The notes under the pieces were generated by a model. That model did not search any database, had not been told where the DNA came from, and saw nothing but the letters and a program-made list of their open reading frames with translations. From Algicola sagamiensis DSM 14643 (GTDB lineage: Bacteria; Pseudomonadota; Gammaproteobacteria; Enterobacterales; Alteromonadaceae), in the NCBI RefSeq assembly GCF_000374485.1, contig NZ_KB894491.1, positions 558,546-622,545 of the forward strand: a stretch of DNA of 64,000 nt, given 5' to 3'. Positions 55,915-64,000 of the stretch are shown piece by piece. A program made the position numbers and the translations under genes. Position 1 is the first letter of the stretch, and each line of letters starts with the position of its first letter.

Positions 55915-57264
55915 TCATAGCCGCGTTAAATCGTTGAAGATCGCAAGCCCCATCAGAAAAATCACGAGAATGGCACCCATATTGCGCCAAATTTCCTGCA
56001 CCTTATCAGAGACTGGCTTCCCTTTGAATAGTTCCACGCCCATCATGAATATCTGTCCACCATCCAGTACCGGGAGTGGTAGTAAATTGATCACTGCCAA
56101 ATTGACACTTATCAGTGCCATAAATGAAAGGAAAGCCACCAAACCAAAGCTTGCATTATATCCTGCTCCTTTTGCGATGGTAATTGGCCCACTGAGCGCT
56201 TTCACAGAAATTTCTCCAGTGAGTAACTTCCCAATGGTTGTCACCATTAATACAGTTGTTTTCCAAGTTTCTTCAAATGCAGCACCGATACTATCGAACC
56301 AACCATATTGGCGTTCAAAAATATAGCCATCTGGCCAAGGTTCCTGTTCAAAATGGATCCCCACTTGGCCATACTTTTTGTCATTCACTTCAACCGAAGC
56401 AAGGATAACAGGCAGCTTTTGGATAACACCATCTCGCTGGAATCCAATCAGCACTGTTTTACCTGGCTTGCTGCGAATGAGCATGACAGCCTGCTTCACA
56501 TTCTCAAGTGGGATATTATCAACCGAGACAAGGCGGTCGCCAGCTCGAATACCAGCGATTTGTGCAGGGCCTCGCTCTACGACTTGATGAATACTCAGCT
56601 TGGATTCAGGGACAAACCGTTGAATGCCAACTTCATTCAGCAAATTCGGTTGGTGGCCAACCATTTTTACATCTTTTAGGTCCAGTACAGCACTGTACCG
56701 ACGATCATTTTCCTTGTCCATCAGTGCCAAAGTGACGGATGAATCCCCGATATACTTTAATAACTCAGACTGTGCGTCATTCCAGTCGATCACCGGAGTC
56801 GATTGAATCGATAATATATGGCTGTTTGGCTTTATTTGTGCGATAGCTGCTGGCGACTCAGGAAGGACTTCTCCAATCACAGGCAACAAAGTCAGCCTTC
56901 CCATCATAAAGATCAACCAGTAAAGCACAACAGCCAGTAAGAAGTTTGCGAGTGGGCCAGCTGCAATAATCCAAAAACGCTGCCACATTGGTTTTTCTTC
57001 AAAGCAATCCGGTAAGTCTTCCGCACGGATTTTGTCCTCTTTTGAAGACAACATGGAGACATATCCTCCAAGCGGGATCCAACTGACAACAAATTCAGTG
57101 CCATATTTATCCGTTGTTCGCCATATTGGTGTCCCAAAACCGATAGAAAATCGTTTGATTTTCACACCGCACTTTCGGGCAACATAAAAATGCCCAAATT
57201 CATGAATTGTGATCAAAACACCAAGCAGAACGATTGTCGCCGCAGCGTACCATAAAAAAGTCAT
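55915..57264 (-). CDS. rseP: Site-2 zinc metalloprotease RseP
   Basis: Inner-membrane protease that cleaves RseA to release sigma E and clears signal-peptide remnants. 449 residues: active site HEFGH (22-26) in the first helix, two PDZ domains (about 125-300) and the second metal site INLLPLPVLDGGQ (about 393-405). The start overlaps the dxr stop (ATGA). Confidence 0.96.
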   Translation of the reverse strand: MTFLWYAAATIVLLGVLITIHEFGHFYVARKCGVKIKRFSIGFGTPIWRTTDKYGTEFVVSWIPLGGYVSMLSSKEDKIRAEDLPDCFEEKPMWQRFWIIAAGPLANFLLAVVLYWLIFMMGRLTLLPVIGEVLPESPAAIAQIKPNSHILSIQSTPVIDWNDAQSELLKYIGDSSVTLALMDKENDRRYSAVLDLKDVKMVGHQPNLLNEVGIQRFVPESKLSIHQVVERGPAQIAGIRAGDRLVSVDNIPLENVKQAVMLIRSKPGKTVLIGFQRDGVIQKLPVILASVEVNDKKYGQVGIHFEQEPWPDGYIFERQYGWFDSIGAAFEETWKTTVLMVTTIGKLLTGEISVKALSGPITIAKGAGYNASFGLVAFLSFMALISVNLAVINLLPLPVLDGGQIFMMGVELFKGKPVSDKVQEIWRNMGAILVIFLMGLAIFNDLTRL

Positions 57265-58451
57265 ATCGCTTTTTGATCCCTCAGTTGTGATGCAAGCAAT
57301 CGTGCCTGCGCATCAACAGACAACACATCATCAATACATTGAATGTCAGGTAGACTCTGTTGAGTGAGCGTTTGTTCCACAATGATCGCAATATCGGTAA
57401 ACTTGATCTGCTGTTGAAGGAAAGCCTCAACTGCGATTTCGTTTGCTGCATTAAGGACAGTTGACGCTGCTTGCCCTAGACAACATGCCTCGATGGCTAG
57501 ATATAGGCATGGGAAACGTGCTTGTTCTGGCTGGGTAAAGGTAAAGTCAAGCATCTTCGTGAAATCCAAAGGAGCAACCCCTGCTTCAATCCGTTCTGGG
57601 TAAGCTAAGCCATACGCGATTGGCGTTCGCATATCCGGTTGCCCTAACTGAGCAATCACACTACCATCCACATACTGCACCATCGAGTGGATCATGCTTT
57701 GTGGATGAATAACAACCTGAATATCATTCGGTTGAACATCGAACAACCAACGCGCTTCTATAAACTCAAGCCCTTTATTCATCATCGTGGCAGAGTCGAC
57801 CGAAATTTTTTGGCCCATTGACCAGTTTGGATGTGCAACGGCCTGCTGAACACTCAATTCTGGAAATTGCTCAAGAGGTGTATGGAGAAAAGGTCCCCCG
57901 GAACCAGTTAATAAGAGTTTCTGAATTCCTGCATCGATCGGAGATTGTTCACCGGATTGGACAGATGTACTCAAACTTTGAAAGATCGCATTATGCTCAC
58001 TATCGATTGGTAGTATCTTTGCTTGATACTCCCGCGCTGCATCCATAAATAAAGCGCCAGACATTACCAAAGCTTCTTTGTTCGCAAGAAGTACTTGCTT
58101 ACCTGCTTTTACCGCAGCTAAAGTCGGTAACAAACCTGCGGCACCAACAATCGCAGCCATCACAATATCAACATTGCTGGATGAAACTAAACCTTCAGAA
58201 TCAGTTAGCCCTGACAACACTTCGACTTGAATATCTGTCGATTTTAACTTCTGTGATAACGCGGCTGCGGCATCTGGATCGCTCATCAAGGCATACTGAG
58301 GACGAAATTCCAAGCACTGCGCATAGATCGTCTCAACGCGCCGATGTGCGACAAGAGAATGAACCCGATATTTATCTGGGTGTCTGCGGATCACATCCAG
58401 TGTATTTTGACCAATCGAACCCGTCGAACCAAGAATACAGACTGTACGCAT
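57261..58451 (-). CDS. dxr: 1-deoxy-D-xylulose 5-phosphate reductoisomerase
   Basis: Second enzyme of the MEP pathway, NADPH and metal dependent, 396 residues. NADPH site GSTGSIGQNTLDVI (8-21), metal/substrate site PIDSEHNAIFQ (about 150-160), and NWSMGQKISVDSATMMNKG. Eight bases after cdsA. Confidence 0.97.
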   Translation of the reverse strand: MRTVCILGSTGSIGQNTLDVIRRHPDKYRVHSLVAHRRVETIYAQCLEFRPQYALMSDPDAAAALSQKLKSTDIQVEVLSGLTDSEGLVSSSNVDIVMAAIVGAAGLLPTLAAVKAGKQVLLANKEALVMSGALFMDAAREYQAKILPIDSEHNAIFQSLSTSVQSGEQSPIDAGIQKLLLTGSGGPFLHTPLEQFPELSVQQAVAHPNWSMGQKISVDSATMMNKGLEFIEARWLFDVQPNDIQVVIHPQSMIHSMVQYVDGSVIAQLGQPDMRTPIAYGLAYPERIEAGVAPLDFTKMLDFTFTQPEQARFPCLYLAIEACCLGQAASTVLNAANEIAVEAFLQQQIKFTDIAIIVEQTLTQQSLPDIQCIDDVLSVDAQARLLASQLRDQKAI

Positions 58452-58459
58452 AGGTGCCT

Positions 58460-59323
58460 CTAGATCAAAACACTATACAAAAGCGCAAAAACAGGCGATG
58501 CAGCCAACAAGCTGTCAATTCGGTCAAGCACACCACCATGTCCAGGCAAAATCGAGCCGCTGTCTTTTACGCCTGCATGGCGCTTGAACATACTCTCAGT
58601 TAAATCACCAACAACAGAGACCACGGTGACCAAGAATGCTGCGCCAATCAGAAGCGCCCAACGTGATATTTCTATATCAACAAACCATAACAGCAGGACA
58701 ATATAAAGACCGACAAACCCAAGCGCACCAAGAAAACCTTCTATCGTTTTCCCTGGGCTAACTTTCGGGATCAGCTTATGTTTCCCCATTGCTTTTCCAA
58801 CAACATACCCACCGACATCAGCTGCCCAGACAATCCCAAGTACAATGAAAATCAACCATGCACCAGCTAATAAGTCGATTTCCATTTGACTCGTACGAAG
58901 CACAACTAATGCCATCCAGGCAGGAATGAAAGTTAAGAGTCCAAAAATAGCTCGAACCAGCTGTTGTTTACGCCAAACTCGTTGACCTTTCGGAAAAATC
59001 AAGATGAGCAAAAGCGCAATAGTCCACCATAGACTGCCCAGTCCAAGAATATATGACGCTTGGATATTGAGTTCTCCAGACTGCCAAATCACATCCGTAG
59101 GAATACCAAGTGCCATAGCGAGGATACCAAGCCCAGTCGCGCCGCAGAAAGCCAAACGACTTGGTAAAGTATCTTTACAAGCATAGAGAGGACCAAACTC
59201 CCAAGCACCAAGTAATATGATTGCCGCAGCAAATATCTGAAACCCTGAAATTGGAAGGTAAAAGATCCCTGCCAGTACAAGTGGGGCAAGAATCAGCGCA
59301 GTTATAATTCGTTGTTTTAGCAA
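58460..59323 (-). CDS. cdsA: Phosphatidate cytidylyltransferase
   Basis: Makes CDP-diacylglycerol for phospholipids. 287 residues, about eight membrane helices; C-terminal signature KRHAGVKDSGSILPGHGGVLDRIDS (seen as DSGSILPGHGGVLDR, about 252-266). Start codon is TTG at 59323: the N-terminus MLKQRIITA then aligns with E. coli CdsA, and AAAGGG lies eight bases upstream. Confidence 0.95.
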   Translation of the reverse strand: MLKQRIITALILAPLVLAGIFYLPISGFQIFAAAIILLGAWEFGPLYACKDTLPSRLAFCGATGLGILAMALGIPTDVIWQSGELNIQASYILGLGSLWWTIALLLILIFPKGQRVWRKQQLVRAIFGLLTFIPAWMALVVLRTSQMEIDLLAGAWLIFIVLGIVWAADVGGYVVGKAMGKHKLIPKVSPGKTIEGFLGALGFVGLYIVLLLWFVDIEISRWALLIGAAFLVTVVSVVGDLTESMFKRHAGVKDSGSILPGHGGVLDRIDSLLAASPVFALLYSVLI

Positions 59324-59341
59324 AAGATCAACCCTTTTGTT

Positions 59342-60103
59342 TTAACCATGAAATGCAAATTCCTGAATTTGTTGGCTTGTTTGTCCAAATCGCCTCTCTC
59401 GGCAATGAAAAGCACGGATCGCATTGATGAGTTCCTCTTCCGAGAAATCAGGCCATAATGTTTGCGTAAAATACATTTCTGCATACGCTAGATGCCAAAG
59501 TAAAAAGTTACTGATCCGATAATCGCCCCCGGTGCGAATTAACAAATCAACATCCGGCTGGCAAGACAAAGAAAGATGTTTCCCTAGCAAAGACTCATTG
59601 ATATCCTGAGGTTGAATTTTGCCTTCAGCAACTTGATAAGCCAAGTTTTTAGCCGCTTGCGCAATATCCCATTGCCCGCCATAGTTTGCTGCGATATTTA
59701 GTACGAGCGTCTCATTACTGGCTGTCATATCTTGTGCAAGCTGGATCTGAGACTGAAGCTTGGGAGAGAAACGAGAAATATCACCAATGATATTTAATCG
59801 AACACCATTTTTATTCAGAGATTTGACTTCACTTGTCAGCACTTTGAGAAACAGGTTCATCAATCCGGACACTTCATCTTCCGGTCGATGCCAGTTTTCA
59901 CTACTGAAAGCGAATAAAGTTAAGTGTGGTACACCTTGCTCGATGCAGACTCTTACCGTTCTTCTGACTGCGTCAACGCCTTGACGATGTCCCCATATTC
60001 TAGGGCGTGAACGGTTTTGTGCCCAGCGGCCATTGCCATCCATGATCACAGCGATATGTTTTGGCGGTTCTGCTTGCATCATCTTTGTTTCAAGGTGACT
60101 CAT
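59342..60103 (-). CDS. uppS: Undecaprenyl diphosphate synthase
   Basis: Cis-prenyltransferase that makes the C55 carrier for peptidoglycan and O-antigen. 253 residues. Catalytic Asp22 in VIMDGNGRWAQ, FAFSSENWHRP, and C-terminal DLLIRTGGDYRISNFLLW. The usual position-equivalent Glu of SGE is changed (GGDYRIS) within the substrate-site motif. It follows the frr terminator. Confidence 0.96.
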   Translation of the reverse strand: MSHLETKMMQAEPPKHIAVIMDGNGRWAQNRSRPRIWGHRQGVDAVRRTVRVCIEQGVPHLTLFAFSSENWHRPEDEVSGLMNLFLKVLTSEVKSLNKNGVRLNIIGDISRFSPKLQSQIQLAQDMTASNETLVLNIAANYGGQWDIAQAAKNLAYQVAEGKIQPQDINESLLGKHLSLSCQPDVDLLIRTGGDYRISNFLLWHLAYAEMYFTQTLWPDFSEEELINAIRAFHCRERRFGQTSQQIQEFAFHG

Positions 60104-60121
60104 TCGTTTACTTTTTTATCA

Positions 60122-60156
60122 ATAAAAACGCCGCGTAGTATAACCTAGGCGGCGTT
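60122..60156 (-). terminator. Intrinsic terminator after frr
   Basis: AACGCCGC/GCGGCGTT stem, extended by a TAG/CTA pair, followed on the minus strand by TTTTTATT. It separates pyrH-frr from the uppS-onward cluster, which must then have some read-through or its own promoter. Confidence 0.75.
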
Positions 60157-60184
60157 ATATCCATAACATTTATTTTGAAGAGGT

Positions 60185-60742
60185 TTAGATTTCCATCAGC
60201 TCTTTTTCTTTGTCCACAAGCAGTTCCTCAACATTTTTAATGAAGGAATCTGTCAGCTTTTGGATTTCATCTTCTGCTTTACGTAATTCGTCTTCACTGA
60301 TTTCTTTATCTTTCTGCAATTGCTTTAAATCGCTATTTGCATCACGACGAATATTACGGACTGCAACACGACCATTTTCAGCTTCAGATTTAACCAGTTT
60401 CACTAAATCGCGACGACGCTCTTCCGTTAATGGTGGTAGTGGTACCCGAATGATTGTACCAGCTGATGCGGGATTTAAACCAAGATCTGAGGTCATGATT
60501 GCCTTCTCAACAGCTTGAACCATTGTTTTATCAAAGACTGTTATCGCAAGCGTTCTTGCATCTTCAGTTGTGATATTCGCAACCTGATTTAATGGTGTAT
60601 CCGCACCGTAATAAGAAATCTGGAGGCCATCCAGCAAGCTTGGGTGTGCACGGCCCGTACGAATTTTGGAGAGTTGGCTTTTCAGTGAATCAACACTTTT
60701 TGCCATGCGGTTTTCCGCATCTTTTTTAATTTCGTTCACCAC
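60185..60742 (-). CDS. frr: Ribosome recycling factor
   Basis: Splits post-termination ribosomes with EF-G. 185 residues, all-helical hairpin plus domain [21 protein letters not shown] (about 31-49) and [18 protein letters not shown] are characteristic. The start is GTG (two consecutive GTGs; the first aligns with E. coli) with AAGGA eight bases upstream. Confidence 0.96.
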   Translation of the reverse strand: MVNEIKKDAENRMAKSVDSLKSQLSKIRTGRAHPSLLDGLQISYYGADTPLNQVANITTEDARTLAITVFDKTMVQAVEKAIMTSDLGLNPASAGTIIRVPLPPLTEERRRDLVKLVKSEAENGRVAVRNIRRDANSDLKQLQKDKEISEDELRKAEDEIQKLTDSFIKNVEELLVDKEKELMEI

Positions 60743-60811
60743 GTTGGAATTCCTTCATTTCAAAAATGATTAAAGTCTTGCACTTTTTTGGTTGGATGCA
60801 ATGTTCGCAAA

Positions 60812-61555
60812 CTAACCGTTTAACTGTTCCTGGTGATGGATCAGCGTCCCCTCTTCTTCCCCCATGACAACACGCATGAGCGCACCTGGTTTCATCATGT
60901 TGAAAATACTGAGCGGTAAACTGTGGTCTCGTGCCAATGTAAAGGCTGCCAGATCCATGACCTTAAATTCTTTATCGATGACTTCGTTGTAGCTTAAACG
61001 ACGAAGGAGTGTCGCATCCGGATTTTTCACCGGATCATCTGTGTAAACCCCGTCTACTTTCGTTGCTTTAAGAACAACATCCGCTTCAATTTCAATACCA
61101 CGTAAACATGCCGCTGAATCTGTAGTAAAGAACGGGTTTCCTGTACCAGCCGAGAAAATGACAACACGGCCAGACTTGAGTAAGCTGATTGCTTCTGCCC
61201 AGTTATAACTATCACAAACACCAGTTAATTCAATCGCAGACATCAGTCTTGCATTGACATAAGATCGATGAAGCGCATCACGAAGCGCCAGTCCATTCAT
61301 CACTGTTGCCAACATCCCCATGTGATCGCCGACCACACGATTCATGCCAACTTCTGCCAGTCCCTGACCTCGAAACAGGTTACCACCACCGATAACCAGC
61401 CCAACTTGAACACCTAACTCTACAACCTCTTTGATCTCTTGGGCCATTCGATCAAGAACTTTGGCATCAATGCCGAAAGGCTCATCCCCCATGAGGGCCT
61501 CACCACTTAATTTGAGGAGGATTCTTCTGTACGCAGGCTTTGGATTTATACTCAT
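60812..61555 (-). CDS. pyrH: UMP kinase
   Basis: Hexameric bacterial UMP kinase, 247 residues from ATG 61555. [14 protein letters not shown] near the N-terminus and [10 protein letters not shown]; also [18 protein letters not shown]. The ATG preceded by GAGA is chosen over a TTG at 61579, whose extra codons derive from a heptamer repeat. Confidence 0.96.
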   Translation of the reverse strand: MSINPKPAYRRILLKLSGEALMGDEPFGIDAKVLDRMAQEIKEVVELGVQVGLVIGGGNLFRGQGLAEVGMNRVVGDHMGMLATVMNGLALRDALHRSYVNARLMSAIELTGVCDSYNWAEAISLLKSGRVVIFSAGTGNPFFTTDSAACLRGIEIEADVVLKATKVDGVYTDDPVKNPDATLLRRLSYNEVIDKEFKVMDLAAFTLARDHSLPLSIFNMMKPGALMRVVMGEEEGTLIHHQEQLNG

Positions 61556-61565
61556 AGTTTTCTCA

Positions 61566-61586
61566 GTCGCAAGTCGCAAGTCGCAA
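61566..61586 (-). repeat. Three tandem heptamers upstream of pyrH
   Basis: GTCGCAA three times in a row (plus-strand view), directly before the pyrH ribosome site and between it and the tsf terminator. Function unknown; may be slippage-prone. Confidence 0.8.
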
Positions 61587-61598
61587 ATGTTATAAAAA

Positions 61599-61625
61599 AA
61601 CCGCGGCCAAGAGTTGACCGCGGTT
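61599..61625 (-). terminator. Intrinsic terminator of rpsB-tsf
   Basis: A 12-base stem (AACCGCGG core) with one mismatch and loop CTC, followed on the minus strand by seven T. It lies about 80 bases after the tsf stop and ends the operon before pyrH. Confidence 0.88.
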
Positions 61626-61707
61626 ATTCTATACGTTTTTTGGGCTTATCGAAAGCCTTAATCCTGACTCAACAGCGTTTTTCAGCTTGAGCTGGATACC
61701 GCAGATC

Positions 61708-62580
61708 TTACTGTTTTGCAGCTTCGATTTGCTTTTGAACTTCAGCAGCGAAGTCTTCTTCTTTCTTCTCGATACCTTCACCAACTTCGAAACGAACGAA
61801 GTCAATCACTTCAGCATCTTTCTGCTTCACAAGATCAGAAACAGCAACAGAAGGATCTTTTACGAAAGGCTGACCAGTTAAGCTGATTTCGTGGGTGAAT
61901 TTCTTCATACGGCCCACAACCATCTTCTCTGCGATTTCAGCTGGCTTGCCAGATTGCATTGCAATATCAACCTGGATCGCTTTTTCTTTCTCAACAACTT
62001 CAGCAGGAACCTGTTCTGGCGTCACAAACTGAGGGTTGTTTGCAGCAACGTGCATTGCAAGATCTTTTGCAAGCTCTTCATCACCGCCTTTTAATACAGT
62101 CACAACACCGATGCGGCCACCGTGGACGTATGCACCTAGACGCTCACCTTTGACAATAGCAACACGGCGAACATTGATGTTCTCACCGATTTTTGCAACG
62201 AGGTTTGCACGCGTTTCTTCAACAGAGATACCGTCAAGGTCAGCTGCTTTTAGTGCTTCAATATCGTCGATCTGATTTGCAAGTGCCAAGTCTACAACTT
62301 TGTTACCGAATGCAAGGAAGCTTTCGTCACGCGCAACGAAGTCAGTTTCACAGTTGAGTTCAACAACTGCAGCAACGCCTTCAGCTTGCTTGATTAGGAT
62401 TGCACCTTCAGCAGCAACACGGCCAGCTTTCTTTGCAGCTTTTGCTTGACCGCTTTTACGCATGTTTTCGATTGCTTGCTCGATATCGCCGTTCGTTTCT
62501 TGAAGGGCTTTCTTACAATCCATCATACCAGCGCCAGTGCGCTCACGTAGCTCTTTTACTAGGGCAGCAGTAACAGCCAT
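61708..62580 (-). CDS. tsf: Elongation factor Ts
   Basis: Guanine-nucleotide exchange factor of EF-Tu, 290 residues from the ATG at 62580 ([20 protein letters not shown]). The Tu-contact motif TDFVAR is present ([12 protein letters not shown], about 75-87). Open frame continues upstream but without homology. Downstream of rpsB, with a hairpin (62697-62722) in the gap. Confidence 0.97.
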   Translation of the reverse strand: MAVTAALVKELRERTGAGMMDCKKALQETNGDIEQAIENMRKSGQAKAAKKAGRVAAEGAILIKQAEGVAAVVELNCETDFVARDESFLAFGNKVVDLALANQIDDIEALKAADLDGISVEETRANLVAKIGENINVRRVAIVKGERLGAYVHGGRIGVVTVLKGGDEELAKDLAMHVAANNPQFVTPEQVPAEVVEKEKAIQVDIAMQSGKPAEIAEKMVVGRMKKFTHEISLTGQPFVKDPSVAVSDLVKQKDAEVIDFVRFEVGEGIEKKEEDFAAEVQKQIEAAKQ

Positions 62581-62696
62581 TATGAATTTCCTCAATGAAT
62601 TTTTTGGGTGTGGCAGAGAAGCCTCTACCAAGCGTAAGAAAATAGTTAGATTGAAAATGGACGGATGTAAAGATTACATCAGAACAATTTCGTATA

Positions 62697-62722
62697 TACG
62701 CCACCTGGGGTCAGATGGCGTA
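62697..62722 (-). other. Hairpin in the rpsB-tsf gap
   Basis: 11-base stem TACGCCAxCTG with one mismatch and a four-base loop, just after the rpsB stop and without a T-run. Probably attenuates or shapes relative tsf expression. Confidence 0.55.
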
Positions 62723-62730
62723 TCAAACGA

Positions 62731-63459
62731 TTATTCTTCTGCAACGTAACCGTCTTTTTCAGCCTGAGCTTCGATGTTGCTCTCACGACCTTCGATTGAA
62801 GCGTCTGCAACTGCACCTGTGTAAAGTTGAATTGCACGGATCGCATCGTCGTTACCAGGGATAACGTAGTCAACGCCATCTGGGTTCGAGTTAGTATCAA
62901 CAACAGCAACAACTGGAATACCTAGGTTTTTCGCTTCTTTGATTGCAATGTGCTCGTGGTCTGCGTCGATCACGAATAGTGCATCAGGAAGTCCAGCCAT
63001 TTCTTTGATACCGCCAAGGCTCTTTTCAAGCTTTTCCATCTCACGCGTGCGCATTAACGCTTCTTTCTTCGTTAGTTTGTCGAAAGTACCGTCTTGGCTT
63101 TGCGCTTCAAGATCTTTTAGACGATTGATTGATTGACGAACTGTTTTCCAGTTAGTCAACATACCACCTAACCAACGGTGGTTTACGTAGAACTGGTCAC
63201 AACGAAGTGCTGATTCTTTGATCGCTTCACTTGCGCTGCGCTTCGTACCAACGAACAAGATTTTGCCTTTCTTAGCAGCAACACTTTGTAGGAAGCTCAA
63301 AGACTCGTTGAACATTGGAACAGTGTGCTCAAGGTTGATGATATGAACCTTGTTACGCGCACCGAAGATGAATGGCTTCATCTTTGGGTTCCAGTAACGA
63401 GTTTGGTGACCGAAGTGTACGCCAGCCTGAAGCATATCGCGCATTGATACATTTGCCAT
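62731..63459 (-). CDS. rpsB: 30S ribosomal protein S2
   Basis: 242 residues. [22 protein letters not shown] at the N-terminus (split signature [16 protein letters not shown]) and [26 protein letters not shown] in the C-terminal half are typical. The ribosome site and start context TTGAGGAAAGAATTATGGCA is identical to that of the RhoGAP-like gene. S2 autoregulates rpsB-tsf in E. coli through the leader. Confidence 0.98.
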   Translation of the reverse strand: MANVSMRDMLQAGVHFGHQTRYWNPKMKPFIFGARNKVHIINLEHTVPMFNESLSFLQSVAAKKGKILFVGTKRSASEAIKESALRCDQFYVNHRWLGGMLTNWKTVRQSINRLKDLEAQSQDGTFDKLTKKEALMRTREMEKLEKSLGGIKEMAGLPDALFVIDADHEHIAIKEAKNLGIPVVAVVDTNSNPDGVDYVIPGNDDAIRAIQLYTGAVADASIEGRESNIEAQAEKDGYVAEE

Positions 63460-63597
63460 AATTCTTTCCTCAATATTGGGGTTAGGCCTCCATACATCCC
63501 ATTTACCCGACCATCAAGTGGCACCCCGGGAAACGTGTCGATGTATGTGTGTTTTTACAAAATTAATGTGTACGATTTTTCTGATTGCGAAAAACCG
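63460..63597 (-). promoter_or_regulatory. rpsB leader, probable S2 autoregulatory element (t44-type RNA)
   Basis: Transcribed leader of rpsB between map and rpsB, the location of the known t44 RNA/S2 operator. The G-rich stretch GGGGTGCCACTTGATGG (complement of 63511-63527) is of the type conserved in that element. Exact fold not determined here. Confidence 0.55.
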
Positions 63598-63603
63598 CGC
63601 AGC

Positions 63604-63633
63604 TTTATACCATATTCAGAAGTAAAAAGCCAA
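63604..63633 (-). promoter_or_regulatory. rpsB promoter
   Basis: Minus strand: -35 TTGGCT, 18-base spacer, -10 TATAAA, then GC-rich discriminator GCTGCGCGG. Would start about 140 bases before rpsB. Confidence 0.6.
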
Positions 63634-63676
63634 TTTATGTTCACTTTGCCCGTCAAAAACATGACTACCCTAAACA

Positions 63677-63705
63677 GTGTAGAAGCTGCGGGTAAAAGGT
63701 ATAAT
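63677..63705 (+). promoter_or_regulatory. Probable map promoter
   Basis: Perfect -10 TATAAT at 63700-63705, preceded by a weak -35 region (GTGTAG, 17-base spacer). About 55 bases before the map start and back-to-back with the rpsB promoter. Confidence 0.45.
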
Positions 63706-63760
63706 TGGCAGTTCAAGTGTACTGGCATGTGGTCAGTGACACTGCATAAATGAGGATTAC

Positions 63761-64000
63761 ATGAGCGTTGTCATAAAAACCCCGGAACAAATCGAAAAAA
63801 TGCGCGTTGCTGGTAAGCTGGCTGCCGAGGTCTTAGAGATGATTGGCCCGCACGTCAAACCTGGCGTTACAACTGAAGAACTCAATCAGATCTGTCACGA
63901 TTATATCGTCAACAAGCAAGGCGCAATCCCTGCACCACTCAACTATCACGGTTTTCCTAAATCTATCTGTACATCGGTCAATCAAGTGATCTGTCATGGG
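63761..64000 (+). CDS. map: Methionine aminopeptidase type I, N-terminal part
   Basis: Removes the initiator Met from nascent proteins. The first 80 codons are in the window, starting at ATG 63761 with GAGG five bases upstream: [20 protein letters not shown] and [12 protein letters not shown], including the conserved His near residue 79. The frame continues past the window end. Divergent from rpsB as in E. coli. Confidence 0.96.
   Translation, partial: MSVVIKTPEQIEKMRVAGKLAAEVLEMIGPHVKPGVTTEELNQICHDYIVNKQGAIPAPLNYHGFPKSICTSVNQVICHG

Overview
The window is ordinary chromosome of a marine-type gammaproteobacterium, in the Vibrionales/Alteromonadales breadth. The evidence is the gene order (map|rpsB-tsf-pyrH-frr-uppS-cdsA-dxr-rseP-bamA-skp-lpxD-fabZ-lpxA-lpxB-rnhB-dnaE-accA-tilS; xseB-ispA-dxs divergent from sodium-type pomAB; lnt-corC-ybeY-ybeZ-miaB near ubiF and a Met/Leu/Gln tRNA array; yejK|yejL-yejM). 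The species cannot be named from sequence alone. No phage, insertion sequence, CRISPR array or rRNA operon was seen.

Layout. 1-4412 (-): BMP-type nucleoside ABC importer, with a hairpin terminator between the binding protein and the ATPase. 4600-10111 (-): L-2-hydroxyglutarate oxidase and an RND efflux pump with its adaptor. 10349-11575: small membrane protein and a GNAT-like protein. 11583-17205 (-): lnt, corC, ybeY, ybeZ, miaB (lipoprotein maturation, rRNA processing, tRNA modification). 17206-22020: an accessory insert with a eukaryotic-type RhoGAP-like protein, a small membrane protein and a beta-propeller sensor protein with no visible phosphoacceptor histidine. 22181-24309: ubiF and eight tRNA genes under one strong promoter. 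24447-27853 (-): periplasmic binding protein, ychF, pth, rplY. 27878-32163 (-): GT9 glycosyltransferase, dxs, ispA, xseB. 32319-34549 (+): pomA-pomB behind a sigma-28-like promoter, then a truncated haemoglobin. 34680-39230: yejK, yejL, yejM, bfr, bfd and a small secreted phosphatase-like protein. 39296-44277: K+/H+ antiporter, GGDEF protein, DUF924 protein, tilS. 44316-63459 (-): the large envelope/translation cluster from accA back to rpsB. 63761-64000 (+): start of map.

The core genes combine outer-membrane building (bamA, skp, lpxA/B/D, fabZ, lnt, yejM, rseP), isoprenoid and phospholipid supply (dxs, dxr, ispA, uppS, cdsA, accA) and translation (rpsB, tsf, frr, map, pth, rplY, tRNAs, miaB, tilS). 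The most unusual content is the miaB-ubiF insert. Its 373-residue protein (17586-18707) has an effector-like N-terminus, three 27-residue repeats and a C-terminal region that matches the three conserved boxes of eukaryotic RhoGAP domains, including the arginine finger. It is the best candidate here for an undescribed host-interaction factor.
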